Source: Strigops habroptila (taxonomy: Eukaryota > Chordata > Aves > Psittaciformes > Psittacidae). Taken from it: a stretch of DNA of 64,000 nt. The stretch lies in contig NC_044278.2 in assembly GCF_004027225.2 (NCBI RefSeq), positions 95,472,743 to 95,536,742 of the forward strand, written 5' to 3'. Positions 35,703-49,254 of this stretch are shown piece after piece; positions within the stretch are counted from its first letter, which is position 1; the number at the start of each line of letters is the position of its first letter. Under the pieces are notes generated by a model. The model saw only the letters and a list, made by a program, of their open reading frames with translations, did not search any database and was not told the origin of the DNA. A program made the translations under genes and the position numbers.

Positions 35703-37830
35703 GTACTCTCCCTAGTGTGACTTCTCATTATGGAGATGTCTTTATGACTTGTAGTTCGTAAAGTACATGCTACGTGCTAGTAAAGCTCATTTTAAAGTAG
35801 CTATCAGACAGCTGTCTGAGAGAAATGTTTCCTTCTTTCTGCTAGTTTAATGTTATCTTTTTCTAGTTCTGAAATACTCAGTTTAATTTGCTACATGGAT
35901 TTGCCTATTCTTCAGCTTTCTAAACGCTGATCTTGATGTTTGGGTTTGTGTTCAGTTGGGTCTTTTTCTCCCTCTACCCTTTCCTTCTAACTCGCTCTCC
36001 CAGGCTTTAGAATTCCATGGCATCAGTGACCTTCTAGAGGACTTGAAAAACACAGAGTAAAATCAAGCAAAGCAAACAAAATAAATAAGAAGTGAAGTAC
36101 TGGGGAAGCCTAAAATCTCTACTAGCTCATGGTCCAAAAGACTTTCATATGGAAAAGGGTAAAAAGAGAACAGCTGAACAGGGTTAGAGACACCAGCGGA
36201 ACTAAGATGCCAATTTGGGAGCTGAAAGCTTTTGTAGAGCCTTTTACTAGGAGGCGGGAGAAGGGGCAGATTATTAACTCTATGTTACACAGTGGCTTTT
36301 CTTTCGATTCAAGAGCCAGGTTCTGTTTTTATTAAGATTACTGTATGTCAGTGATTTTTGTGATAGCAGTATTGTATTCTAATGACAACTTACATTTTTT
36401 AAACAAGCTTTTGCTGGATGCCTCTATTGTATGGAGACACGTTCTTACTGTATAAGAAAACATAACCTAATTTGTCCTCTGTGGCTGTTAGAACATCTGG
36501 AATTTTATGGAAATTTTATTGAAATATTTCCAAAAAGGTTATTCTATCTGCATATGTGAATCAACACAGCAGTCTTTTGATTTATAATAAAGTTTATATT
36601 CTAGCTTCCTTTAGCTAAGCAAGTAGAAGAAAAACTACTTTGCATTTGCGAAGCAACATACATCTATGTGCCAAACCTTAACTTTATAATGCATTACCCA
36701 TTTGAATGGACTAACGGTTGAGTAGGTTATGGCAATTTAAATAGGGGAAAATATTCTTGATTCTTTCCTTTATTTCTTTAGACTTGGTAAAAGTATTCCT
36801 CTGCAGAATCTTGAGTAATGAAACAAGTTCAGTTTGATTATGTTGCCTGCTGAATTTCTATTGACTTATTCTTCGTGGTGGCACAGACTCTTTTGCCTTT
36901 TTTGTGCTTTCTGTGATAATTTGTTGTACTTTCCTCTGAACTGTGGAACAGTTTCACCCTTGTCAGCTTATGTATTTTGTAATAGTATTTTTACCTGACT
37001 TCTGTTCCTCACGATGTCTGGATAGATTCTTAAACTGTACTTTATATCAAGTAAAATCATTTGAGGCAATGTGAAAATGATTTTCATATTTGTTACCACA
37101 AGACCTCCTGTACAAGGTAATTTTGCAATAAATGTCACTGTTTGTAGAGAGAGATCCTGTGTAATGAAAAGTGATGCTGTTGGGGTGAATGTGACTTTAC
37201 TGTCCTTTCCATCATCTACCCCTACCTGAAAAACTGTTGTGGCATGATGTAGAGCGTTACATAAATGAAATGAGGTGGAGATTATCAATCACCGCTATTT
37301 CCTAAGGAAGTAAGTTTTGGGGTGGGGGTGAAAGAGAAGTGCTTCTTCCCCAACATGTAACTGGATGAGCTGGGAATTACTGTTCTAATAATGACGGGAA
37401 GACTTAAATTACCTTCAAAGGAGGAAAAAACTACGTGGAACCTTGGTTGCTGTAAACGCATGCAACTGTGCTGACCTGCAGCGTCTGAGGCCTGGCTTGT
37501 TTTTAAAAAAAGATCTATTCCATCCTTCAGGAAGTCATTGAAGTGTGTCGTAACTGCCTTTTTTTTTCTCATTTTAGGTATGTTTCCATAAAGCCAGATA
37601 GTAGAAAGCTGATTAATGGTACAAACGTGCTAGGCCTGCTGCTTGACACTTTACTCAAAGATGGATTTCGCCTCATAAGCAGCAGGACAGTCTCGGGTGA
37701 AGACAAAGTGGAATGCTTCAGTTTTGAAAGGGTGAAGAGGCCAGCAGGCCTTGCCCTCACGCTGAAGAACACCCCAGGGAGCTCTGGGGTGGCACAGGCA
37801 AAGAGAAGCCAAGTGCAGAAAGGGAAATAA
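35125..37830 (+). CDS. KCNRG: KCNRG, potassium channel regulator (two coding exons)
   Basis: KCNRG resembles the T1 (BTB-like) tetramerisation domain of voltage-gated potassium channels. In human it is reported to bind Kv subunits in the ER and lower Kv current. Joining 35125-35702 and 37578-37830 gives 831 nt, or 276 residues plus stop (human 272). The T1 domain covers about residues 6-100, with VVVVSVGG, the DRDGTLFSYIMDFLR block (52-66) and EAEFYGL (85-91). The middle keeps FRIFGSCS and SHHDMVFQCG. Exon 2 adds RYVSIKPDSRKLINGTNVLG and ECFSFERVK. The start is the ATG at 35125 (MSNREVVVV), which aligns with the human MSSQELVTL start. A frame extension to a GTG at 35110 is not needed. It follows TRIM13 on the same strand. 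Confidence 0.96.
35703..37577 (+). other. KCNRG intron 1
   Basis: A 1.9-kb phase-2 intron from donor GTACTC to acceptor CATTTTAG. It contains AATAAA hexamers at 36080-36085 and 36586-36591 that could end a short transcript. No repeat or nested gene was recognised. Confidence 0.85.
37578..37830 (+). CDS. KCNRG: KCNRG coding exon 2
   Basis: The exon starts GTATGTTTCC, completing an arginine codon, and encodes YVSIKPDSRKLINGTNVLGL, then LLDTLLKDGFRLISSRTVSG, EDKVECFSFERV and a lysine-rich tail to TAA. This C-terminal part matches the family up to about FERVK; the final 30 residues are divergent. Confidence 0.95.
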
Positions 37831-38015
37831 AGGCTTTTCTTTTAATCTGTTGAAGGTGGAAGAGGGGTGTGTCAGTGCCAGTGGCCTTTTTTTGACTTGT
37901 TTCAAACTGCAACTATTGAGGGAAGGAACAAACAAACAACTTGTTTTTTTTTTCTAGTATTCGGAAGGAAAAAATTGCTTTCCTGCTTTTTACTACTCCA
38001 CCCTCTTCAACTCTA

Positions 38016-38021
38016 AATAAA
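38016..38021 (+). terminator. KCNRG polyadenylation signal AATAAA
   Basis: A canonical hexamer in the context CTCTAAATAAAAGAACC, 186 bases after the KCNRG stop. Confidence 0.55.
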
Positions 38022-38039
38022 AGAACCACAGATTCAATA

Positions 38040-39385
38040 CGAGTCTTGTGGACCAGAGTCCAGCGTTTTCAAAGGTTGTTTTTGTTTTTCTCTGTGGCTA
38101 AAATTTGTATTAGGACTCGCAAAAAATCAACTGTTCCTGCTAGAAAATTGTTTCTATATCCTGTGCTAATCTGCAAGTAGATTTTAAATACATGATACTA
38201 TATGAGGAAATAACAGATTGACACAACTGTCATCCCAACAGTTTGGAGAAGTGGCTGGAGGAGGAATGCAAACCTCAACGACTGAATATTGCTTCTGCTT
38301 TCAAGAGATGCACGTATACTTGGCTCTCTTGCAGTTCGCTGAAAGCAATGTAAGGGAAACATCCCAGGTTGTATTGCTGGGTGGCTCCAGGAATGAGAAA
38401 GTGGCTCTGTGAAGCCACCACTAGTGAGTCATGAAATAACGTTACTGTCTCTTGCAGAATACTCCTCTGTCCTCTCCTCCCACTCTGAAGGCATTAAGCT
38501 GCTCTTCAGTGCTGAGAATGAAATGGTAAAGGTCTTTGTGAACAAAGGGTCAGTTGAGTTTTAGAGCTATAGAAGATTTTTAGAACTATAAAAAAAATGA
38601 AAATGTGATAAACAGTCCTTCAGATGGGAGAGTTAGTACAATTTTAAACAAAATAATAGTACAAAGGATTAAGAAACTTGTCAAGTGCAAAACATATTTA
38701 GGAGGAAGGCTTGGCAGGAGTGGCTTTAAGAGCCTTGGGCATGTTAGCCCTGTACAATGCTTTGTAAAGATGCCAAAATTAGCTCAGGTACCAGGAGAGG
38801 TAAGTTAATGAGGCCTTAGAAATTAAGAATCTTTTGTCCTCCCTTCAAGACAGGGAAAGAAGACAGCAATAACTTCAAGGGTTCGTTATTTGAATCTGAC
38901 TTTTGATGTTGATAGAACACCATCTTTCCAAAGTTACGAACAGCCAAGTAGAGTTTGTTTGGGCTGTTTTGGCTGACTAGTTAGGCCTGGCTTTTCATTA
39001 GCTTCAAAGTGTGAATTTATAACTTTATTTGCAGCACTTAAAGATGGGGTGGGTGGTGGGAATCACCCATCTGTTTCTTGCCCTTAGGAGTTTCCATGAA
39101 TTGGATTTTCCCAGGCTGGTGGTGCTGCTGTCAGACAGCTCTTTTCTTTTGCAGTGCATTTTAGCTTGACACAAGTTCACAAGTTCAGTGGCAACAATGA
39201 GGTCTTCTTGTTCCAGAGCTTTCTCGGTTGAGAATAACATGATTACGGGACTACAGCACCTAAACTGCTTACAAGTTTTATAATGAAATAAATGTTGAGG
39301 AATGTTACAGTGGATGCTTTCCGTTCAAATGGGATTTTTTTGTCAATAATGTCGCTATGTTCATCTTGATACATTTTTTTTTACT
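38040..39385. other. Non-coding region downstream of KCNRG
   Basis: No exon or repeat was recognised. By human synteny the DLEU2 antisense transcript could cross this region on the minus strand, but no exon can be supported. Confidence 0.4.
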
Positions 39386-39556
39386 GTGAGAACCGTCATT
39401 CACTGGAACAACCTCCCCAGAGATGTGGTGGAGTCCCCATCGCTGGAGATTTTCAAGATGTGGTTGGAGAGGGTGTGAGATGATCTCTCTTGGGCTTCTT
39501 TTCCCACCAAAGGCTGGACCAGATGACCATTTGAGGTCCCTCCCAGCCCAGCCTGT
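39386..39556 (+). mobile_element. CR1 LINE fragment
   Basis: The forward text CATTCACTGGAACAACCTCC, CCAGAGATGTGGTGGAGTCC and CTGGACCAGATGACCATTTG is CR1 near its 3' end. The final ATTCTATGATTCT repeats are missing, and it ends in GTCCCTCCCAGCCCAGCC. A perfect 14-bp hairpin starts 12 bp further on. Confidence 0.88.
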
Positions 39557-39567
39557 GGTGGCCTTCA

Positions 39568-39615
39568 AGGGCAGTCTGCTGAGGGCAGCATTTGGGTGAC
39601 ACAGCAGACTGCCCT
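39568..39615. repeat. Perfect 14-bp inverted repeat (hairpin)
   Basis: AGGGCAGTCTGCTG at 39568-39581 is followed, after 20 bases, by its exact reverse complement CAGCAGACTGCCCT at 39602-39615. The stem is GC-rich with no mismatch. Its origin is unknown. Confidence 0.85.
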
Positions 39616-39629
39616 GACAGGTTGCTGTA

Positions 39630-42600
39630 CTACAAAGATAACACTACCAGCTTTCCAAGTTCATTTTGATGTCCATGTACTGACATTCCAGAAAAGTTCC
39701 CATTCCTCAGCTTGGGATAAAATTGAAACCAATATGACAACTATTAAAAGGGTCAGTGACTGTGAGTATTGGTGAAGAGACCAGTCATAGTGAGAAACAT
39801 AAGATAGAAGTGACAACTTCCTAGAGGGAAAGGCAAAAAAAAAAAAGGGGCTTGAAGCTGTATGTAAACACCACACCTTCAGCGATCGCTGATAGCAGCA
39901 ATGTCAACTGAGAATAGTTTCAGAACACCTTGTAGTAACAAAATTAAGCTACTTCACTGACCACAGAAATAGTGAGTTTATTTTCCTGCTGCAGCAGCCA
40001 CTTTGAAAATTGAAGTTTAGATTACTTTCTTCTAAATACAGTGAAAGAAAATAGGAAATATTTCAATTTTTAAAAGCCCTGGAGTTTCAACCTGTGCCAT
40101 CACTCATGCTCCATGGCTTTGGCAAAGTGACTATTTGGAACAACCATTTCAGGAACAGCTTGTGATGGGCTAGTGCTGAACACTTCATGGTTCCCCTCGT
40201 GGGTTAATTTTTATTCAGCACAAACATCATCCTATGAATGTAATATTTTGGCTCTGGAAAAATGTTCCTCCTTTGAAGGAAAGCACCTTCCTGGATTTCT
40301 TTATACAGAAAGTGGAAGCAGCGCTGGTAGACCTACAGTGGTGTAGCTTCAAGCTATAACTAAATGGCAGTAATCATGGAGGAAGGGGTGAAAGTATGTT
40401 CATTGGCAGACAAATATGAAAATAGCACCAATTTACTGTGAGGATCCTCAGCTGGCCTGAGTAGCTGCTGCCTTCCACCTTGCAAGATTATTTATGTTAC
40501 TGTAGAGTGTTGCTGAACCAGGATGGCAATTTTTTCTGTGTCCTCTTTGGAGTGTTATACAGCATATCCTGCAGGCACTGCGGCAGTTATTTAGAAGAAA
40601 CACTAACTCTAATAGCTCTAGTAACTCACAACAGGATCTCTGCTGTATGGGAAGTTTTATTGTAGGTGGCTTGGCCATGCTTTTACGTGTGACAGAACAA
40701 GAAGCTCTGATTGCTCACATCTAGGTCTATATTTGATTAAATAGGAATAGGATTTTGAAACATTTAGACATTTTTTTCCAATGAGGTGGAATTTGGGATC
40801 CCTGACATGATTCAAGTCATTGCCAACTTTATCAACAGAATTCCTTTTTCCTGGAAGGTGCAAGATTTGCTGATTTCAGTAAACTTACTGCTGTGTTTGC
40901 CTTTTTATTCTTCCTTGGATTCTGCAAAGATGTGCAAACTGTACTGCTCCCTGAGATGCCGTAGTGCTGGAGCGCAGTCCTGTCGCTCACTTACAGCAAG
41001 CAGTGAGCCCTCTTCTGCTTTCTAGCACACAAGGGGATTGCCAGAGCAGTGAGATGACTAGGGGGAAAGGAAACTCAACAGTAAAGTAACACCATCCCTC
41101 TGTCCTACACGGACCGCAGGTTTACGTGGCAGAAATAGATCATCTAAAAAGAGGTGATAGTTTGCTGGATTTGCAACGGCAGGTGATTCAGAAAGACAAC
41201 ACTTCATTTGTCTTATATTTTCTTTTTTTTATTTTAATCACTTTTACCTCATTTATAGTTGGATTTCATCCTGTATTTCTATATTCAAGGCTGCCAGCGG
41301 CTTTATCAATAGTCTTGTGGTGCCTATTGGATATCTCAACAGTATAAAGACATGGCGCTTTTTCCATCCCCCTTTTCTCGCCCCATGTTGGCTTCTTTTT
41401 GTAGTGATTGGTTACATTTTTGTGCTTTTAAGTAACTTTCTGTCTGCTTCTTCACACCCCAGGAAGTTCTCCTATGTTCTTCTTATCTCTTTGGGGGCCA
41501 TGTCATTTATTCACCACCTGAATTACTCAGTAATTTGCTGATACCAGAAAGGAGAGAGTCTGACATGAAATACTTCCCTGTTCCTTGGGTATTGATTTCA
41601 ATGTTGATTTATGATGCGTTTTATTCTTTTTGGATGTACAGTCTCTACATTCTTTACAGATTCTGCACTCAGTGCTCATAAGATTGTATAATTGATTAAG
41701 AATAGATGTTTAAATAAAGCTATTGCAATCGACACTACATTTAGACTAAAAAAGACTGATCTCTTAGTGCTGACTGTAGTACTGGGAAGTTTCTCCTTTA
41801 CTAAATAATTCCAAGCCATTTTTCACATCCCTGCATAGTTGAATCTCACAGAAATAGTACAAGACTCCACCCTAAGGTGCAGTGTATGAGGAACTAATAG
41901 CCACAGGGCAAAAGAATGATGCTGGAGTAACTGCATCCTGCCCTGCTTCAACAGGCTGGCAAACAGGGGTGCTGACTTTTGTTCTGACTTTGAAGAAACT
42001 TTTCTCCACATTGGGCTGTTCCCACTTTTTACCTGTAGGCTGGTTTCCAGTTTTCCAGTGCACAAAAATAACTCCTCTAGTCTGAGCTGAGCAAGGCTCA
42101 TGCGCTCGTATCTGTCTCTGGAGGGGGTGAGTTGAAGGTGTATCCAACACACAATCTGGGTGACTTTGTTTTGATTCACAGCTGAATTCAGCACCAGGAA
42201 GCCGCCAAAGTGGATCAGAATTCCTGTTGGACATTACAACAAAGTGTTCAGAGCTTTGATTTTTTAATTTTTTTATTTAATTTGTTCTCAGATCGCTGGA
42301 AAGTGTTACTGAATATTCATTGGGAAACAAGCCGGGAGCTATCCAAGATGGGGAGGGAAACTCATTGCCTCTTACTCCTTCCCTCTGGTTTGTGCCGAAC
42401 CATTGCCAGGCTCTAGCTTTACAAGGTTTATTTTTATCGATTTTCAACAATAAACAGTGGGAGGATATACAATAAAAGATTTACAGTGCATCATGAGGAA
42501 ATACAACTTCTTACCAAATATTATATTGATCTATTCCCAGATGCTACTGAAACAGCTTATAAAATCCCAAAATGAAGTCCAGTGATGGAGAACTTCCTCT

Positions 42601-45600
42601 CTCTAGTGACAGATACATATGGCTGTTATGTCTTAAGAAAACAATAAAAGGGAAGGGAGTGACTCTGCTTCTCTGACCATATCTTCAACAGCCCAGTTAA
42701 ATCTGTCAACTCAGTGTAATCCACATAAATAAAGAATTTGAGAATCAAGGGAATTGCTAGTGCGTCTGAAGAGTCCCACTCTTTGAAGCTGCCTCTCCTG
42801 CTGCAGTCAGGGCATAATTAGTCACAGAAGGCCTTGTTGTGACTAGTAAATGGATGGACCAACAATGATTTGAATAATCTGGAACCGGCTGGAGGTATGC
42901 CTGGAGCCCTGAGTACTCTCAAATGGGTGGGTGGGATGTAAATCACTAGTCATCATATAAAACACAAATAAATCTGACTTCTATTAAAAAAAAAAAAGGG
43001 AATGTCAGTTTTCTAGACCATCGTGTAGCTTCTGCTGAAATAACCCCTGAAGTGTGATCTGATGTGTAAATTTTTCCAAGAGTCCTTCCTCCAGTTCTAG
43101 TCCGCTTCCATTCTAACACAACAGTTCAATAATTGGTGGCTTCTTTCTGGTCAGAAGGATGATGAATGTAGCCCTAAAGGCTGGAAACACTAATGTGTGC
43201 AAGTCTGCTGTAGAGAATGAAGTTAGGGCTTTGCTCTCTAAGCAAGTTTCTGCTATACCAGTCAGCTGAGTGCTGGCTGAAACCATGAAGAATTAAACGT
43301 TGCAACATTGTTCCATCCTCATTCTCCATTGGAAAAAAAGGCAATAGATTGGAAACATCCAGTCTCGGGTTTTACTAGTACTTTGGAGATGGCAACTCAG
43401 TTTTCTTTCAATTCCAAAGGCAGTTTGTAGCTTTCATTGAGAGCCTTCTGAAAAGCCTATGTTTTTTGTTTTTGTTCCCCAGTGATAACTAAACTGAGTA
43501 ATAAAATAATTGCTGACATACCGTTTTATTTACAGTGTTGTGTTCAGCAATAAACAGAAGGCGTGCTGATCCTTCCATCCTTTAATCTTTGTGTCTTTAT
43601 ACTGTGTCTTCAGCTCTCTCCTTAGCCAGGTCACTGGTGGGATAGAGGAAGAGGCTATGTGATAAGGGCAGGCAGAGATCCACAAAAGGCAGCAAATTCA
43701 CTTCTTGCCCATCTCAAAGAGGGGGTTAAGAAATAAAATTTGGCTGGATAGAATCACTGCCTTTGTGGGACCAAAGAGACACAACTTATTGTATTGAAGG
43801 GAGGACAGTTAACAGAGCTGTCAGAAATTTCAGCGCCACCAGACAAGGAAAAGCAGATCTTATGAGGGTGAATGAATGGGTGGGTGATAGCTACTAAAGG
43901 AACATAGAAAAGGTGCAGAATGGCTTAGATGGGAGACTTAAACATTCATGAGACTATAGGGACGTTTTATTTTTTCCCCAATGTGATGAGTAAGTGGATC
44001 TGCAGAACATCTTATGTCAATAGTTTGCGTACCTGAAGAACAGAATTTCTCTCTTGGATGTCCTTTCTGCATCTGTGCTATGAAGTGAAACATTGCAGGA
44101 TCTAGACATAACATGGGTTAATCATGTCGATACCTCACATCTGGAAACAGAAGCTAAGCTTTTGGTGGCCAAACAGACAAACTGCAGAGCAGAACAGCAG
44201 CACTGCTCTGGCACCACTGGGGTTATAAGCCTCCTGGATATGTCCTGTTGGTGGCCTTGTTTCAATTCCAGGTGCAGTAGGGTGAGCAGTAACTCTATTT
44301 GTAAATTCCTAATTTTCCATGAACTGGTAACCTATCTGGACAGACTGGTTTACACTTTTTTCCCCATTTGCAAATCAATCCTTAAGCCATGTAATTTTCC
44401 TTTGCTACCTACAATTGTTCAACAGATTGTCTTCTGAAGAGGGTTCAGTAAACTGTGCATCCCTCGAACACGTTAATGGCTTAACGATTACTATGGCCAT
44501 GCCAAGAATGTAAATGAAAAACTGTTCACTAGTGCTCATATACAGTCCCAAGATCTCTATGGATATATATGGAAAAGGATGGGCAAAAGATCATCTTTTT
44601 GCTAGGCTCATCTTTCCTTTCAGAGATTCTCTGCAGAACATGGCTACAAAAACAGGCACAGGGACACTTGTGTGACTGCCCTGTTGTCTGTAGGTTGCCG
44701 TTACAAGAGCTGTACTGTAGCAATCTCTTGTGCTTCCCTTTTGAAAGCCTGACCCGTGCTCTCACTGAACTTCTGAGGTAGGTTTTGAATGGAAAAGGTG
44801 AACATCACATGAAGTCCCACAAGGCTAGCAGAACATTATTCTGCTATGGTTTTGATCACCTATATTCTGTGGACGGATCTAAACTTATTTCTTGTCTACA
44901 CCCAGCACCAAGATACAGCCATGAGTGGAGGATATAATAACAGTTCTTAGGAGATAGCACCTGGAGCGTTCAGAATATGAATATGTGGATTTCTGTTCTT
45001 CTGAAACAAGTGGTGACAGGGACACAGGTCTTCTGGAGGCAATGACTCCTGCTACAAAGACCACACAGCTCCTTCAGGCTGGTCTACATCTCTGTGACAG
45101 CTGGTGGGCACTAACCTGTTATAAAACCACTTCAGTGGTTGAAAGGAAAAGGTAGAACTTAAACATCCTGAATGTTCCAGCTCAAACAGCGAGACAGTCT
45201 GTCATGTTGATGAAAGAAGCAGGTGAACTGCTACACACAAGGAAGTTGGGTTTTTCCCTCTTCCAAGTCTTGTGCTGCTTTCCTGGAGGGCATGTAGGTC
45301 TGTGTGGCTGGAAAGCTTGTGCTCTGTGATGCCCATGCTTGGGAACTGGTGTTTAGTCTCTTGAGGGCCTCAGAACAGTGTGCACAACCTTGTCTATACA
45401 AACAGACCATAAGGCTGCTTGTACTTCAAAAAACCCATAAAGAAGTTGTTCTCATAAAGATATCTCTGGAAATGTTGCTGTTGCCATAAATGATCTGTAC
45501 TGCAGCACATCTAAATTCCTCCCTAGATGCCTGTGGCAAATCTTACCATTTGAAATTAGTATTTGCAATATTGATTAATAATATCCTATTTGGGACCCTC

Positions 45601-48600
45601 ATTTTCAGAGTGTAGCTCTTTCTGTAGTAGTGATAAAACATCTTTTTGCTCTAGGTGTCAATTTTTGCTGTTATTGGAGGCAGCTTTCCTTCCAGAGGAG
45701 GCAGCCTTCAGGCAATGTTCTAGTCAAACGGTATTCAGTAATGGTTTTGGTATTTGGTAAAACTGTCCTGTCAGCTGGATCTTTGAAGGCTTTATACTCC
45801 CTGGATGCAAGCAGCAAGTCAGGAACTGCCTTGTGGTAAGAAACAGAATGAAATGTGGACATGGATGCTACTATGATAGCTGGTGGCATAGCAACAACAG
45901 GCTTTCACCTCGAAGGTGGTAATGACTTCACCTTGAAGGCTGAAGCTGAAGGTCTAGATTGGCACATCAAGGACACTTGGCATTTAAGAAATGTTAATGA
46001 GAATCTAGAGATGCTAGAAAATGCAAGAACTACCCTAGTCTGAGCCACACCTGACCTCTCTACCTAGCTAAAGAGAACCTTGCAGAAGAACTTTCAGTCC
46101 CCTTCTGGTTCTGACTGAGCAGAGGAACATTTCCCGTGGAATTTGTCCTACAGGATCCCAGAAACTTACAGAAAATGACCTCTCAGTGCCAGCAGAGTTG
46201 AATCGACACCAAAAACTGGACATCCATGGAGACCTACAAGGGGTGATTCCAAGCACGATTTGACAGTGGGGTGCTGGATTGCTCTGTCTGCTTGCAGCTG
46301 AAGAGTCCAATGATTTGACCTTGTCAAAATTAATTTTGGTGTTACTGATAATTTCTGCTTTAACATCATAGCTGTTGAAGGATCCAAGAACTGCACACCA
46401 TGAAATAACCAAGGTAATTTGAACTCTGCATCATCAGACAGCCTGGTGTTCCCAGGTTTGAGCTATGCTTAACTTCAGAAGAATTTATGTAGGGGAAAAT
46501 CAGGATCTGTTTTGCAAATGTTCTGTTCCTTGTCACCCTCTAATCAAGGTCTAGCAATGATAGGAGACTTGCTGACAACCTAGGGCAAGAAGTGGGAACA
46601 GCAAAAGTGTTCTGGTCTTTCTCAGTGTTTCTGCTCAGGCAAACTAGAACCAGAGGCCAAGCGCCTGTATCACTTGGGACACCTTGAAGCAAGACATTTT
46701 GCTTGCTCAGCCTTCTTATAAGATTCATGTTGTGCTCATCAAGCCAAATAAAATGTGTCTTATGCAGATGGTCTTTAATGACACCACTACATTACACAGT
46801 AAGTGTCTAATGCTAGGGAGGTCATGCTCATTCATGAGGTATGTATCAACAGAGAATTAATTTGTCCAAGGCTAAAGTAATTTATCCAAGGAACAAATAA
46901 TAGAAATGCTACAATTTCTAAAACTAAACCCAAACTTAACAGCTATTTAAGTGTTAATGTAAGTATAAATTAGTGAAAAATTAGAGACTACCTGGCATAT
47001 CACTGGCTAATGAAAAACTATGTGTAGCCACCAGTTGTCTGAAGAACATGGGGATGGCAGGACTGACACTGCTCTTGCACAGACACACAGTTAACTGCTT
47101 GCTCAGGTGCTGCTGAACAACCTTCTTCCACAGGAGTATCAGATGCACAGGTACCAACGGCTGCATGCAGTAACACTGTACCAACACACAAACACAGACA
47201 CAGAGAAGAATTCCAAGTATTCTTGAAGATATTAAAAGCCAGGAGGTTTTTTGCTTTTGTCTATGTAGTACCAAGAGGAGGATGAAAGAAACTGGCAAAG
47301 GTAAAAGAAGCTCAATATAAATGATTTGGTTTTAATATAGAAGGGACAGAGAAATTCCTACCCCAAGGACATGCTTTATGGGGAGACAGAGTAGTTTCAC
47401 CAGGCCCAGATGTCTCAGAAGAGCTATTTTTACATGAACTCTAAAATAAATGTGAAAAAATAAAGATACAGTTAAAGAATTTGACAATTACCATTAAACA
47501 TATCCACTGTCTGGACAACTGTTCATAGCTAAAGAGAAAAAGGTGCAGCTGCAGAGGAAACTGAGATACTTTCACAGCATAAGGTAGTCCCTTCCTCAGA
47601 CTATTTCCTTTATGCCTGCATAAGCATCAAATAATGGGATCACGATATCACACCTCTGCAAGTAACCCGTATGTTCTATGCTACTAGAATTGAACTAAAT
47701 AAAAGTTACAGATACCCCCAAAACCAGGAGGAAGTCCAACAGTTTAATCCTGATTTGGAAACGAAGTAACCACTCCTCAGAGGAGGAAAAATGTTGTCAT
47801 TTTTCTTATCAGAGTAAGATATTTGAATCTTCTTCAACCCAGAACAGGCTTTTACCAATGCCACTTATTTGAGAGGGATTGTAAACCCTCTTGTCAAATA
47901 AACCCCACCAATCCAAAACTCTCAGAAAGCCTCTTCAAACACAGCAAAAAAAAACCAAAAAACCAACAGTTTGGGGGTGGATTGAAGGAGGGAAGAGGTG
48001 AATCCCCTTGCTGGCTGCTGAACAACCATGAAGTCCTTTAACGCTGCTTGCTGCTCCCTGCTTTCCCTCTTCAGCAGCATTAGAGAAAGTCAGAATGTAA
48101 AGCAGTTTAAAGCCACCTTTTCTGGTGCTCTCTTCAGCAATAAACCCCAGAACTTTGGCATAACAGAGGTCTCTGATGCAATTCACAAATATTCAGTTAT
48201 CTCAGTGTTCATCTACTGGAAACATAAGGTATTCCTTTAGTGAGCTTTAATGGGTACTTACATTTATTGTATGCTCATTTTACTGTTACTTCAGGAAACA
48301 TCTTAGGAAAGGAATATTGAACTTTCAAGGAACTGCACAGTTAGTCCAATAAAAGCAAATTCTGCTACCCTTTGAAATTCTACCTGCAGCTTGCTTTCAT
48401 CTGCTAATGGTAATAGTTATCACTGCCAACAACCTTTGAACAAGGCTATTTTGTGACTTCTTTTTTTGCACATATCCTTGATTTAACAAGAAAGATGGGG
48501 AACATCTGTGGGCAACTTCCACTGGGCACTTTTCTGGAAGAATAACTTGTATTCTTTCAGGCTTTTGAAACCAAGCTTTTCTGTCCCCTCGCCTTGAGAT

Positions 48601-48829
48601 TGTTTCAGCCAGTTTCTTAAAGTCTGATGGATTTTGGCAAGTCATGACAATTTTTAAGCAGCTCTTTGGTCTGTCCCTGCTTTTCCCATTCTCCTCCTCA
48701 ATCACAGCATGTATCCTTACACTCTGTAATTTTTGCCAACTCTTCCAAGATATCTGATTACAATCGATTTTTTAATGTGTACTGAAGGGGAAGGGGAGAA
48801 AGAAAAAGAATCCTTAGGCACTTTGGTTT
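39630..48829. other. AT-rich non-coding region, no gene recognised
   Basis: About 9.2 kb without a recognisable exon, RNA gene or repeat. The largest open frames are just over 100 codons, overlap on opposite strands and match nothing I know. By synteny it should fall inside the DLEU2 antisense locus, but that is inference. Confidence 0.4.
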
Positions 48830-49254
48830 TCATAGAATCATAGAATGGTTTGGGTTGGAAGGGACCTTAAAGATCATCTAGTTTCAACCCCCTGCCATGG
48901 GCAGGGACACCTTCCACTAGACCAGGTTGCTCCAAGCCCCATCCAACCTGGCCTTGAACACCTCCAGAGATGGGGCAGCCACAGCTTCTCTGGGCAACCT
49001 GTGCCGGTGTCTCACCACCCTCACAGGGAAGAATTTATTCCTAATGTCTAATCTAAATCTACCCTCTTTCAATTTAAAGCCATTCTCCCTTGTCCTACAT
49101 GTCCACTACATGCCCTTGTAAAAGGTCACTCTCCAGATTTCTTGCAGGCCCCCTTTAGGCAACTGGAGGCTGCTCTAAGGTCTCCCCAGAGCCTTCTCTT
49201 CTCCAGGCTGAACAAGCCCAACTCTCTCAGCCTGTCTTGGTAGGAGCGGTGCCT
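48830..49254 (-). mobile_element. CR1 LINE 3' fragment
   Basis: The plus strand starts TCATAGAATCATAGAATGGT and runs through TTGGGTTGGAAGGGACCTTA and CTCCAGGCTGAACAAGCCCA, the reverse complement of a CR1 3' end with the adjoining ORF2 C-terminus. Both copies of the terminal ATTCTATGA repeat are intact. It is one of the better preserved CR1 tails in the window. Confidence 0.94.

Noticed and set aside
41126-41541. Two overlapping frames with hydrophobic, membrane-like stretches
   Set aside because: The hydrophobicity comes from T-rich DNA. No family resemblance, and neither frame is supported by splice sites.
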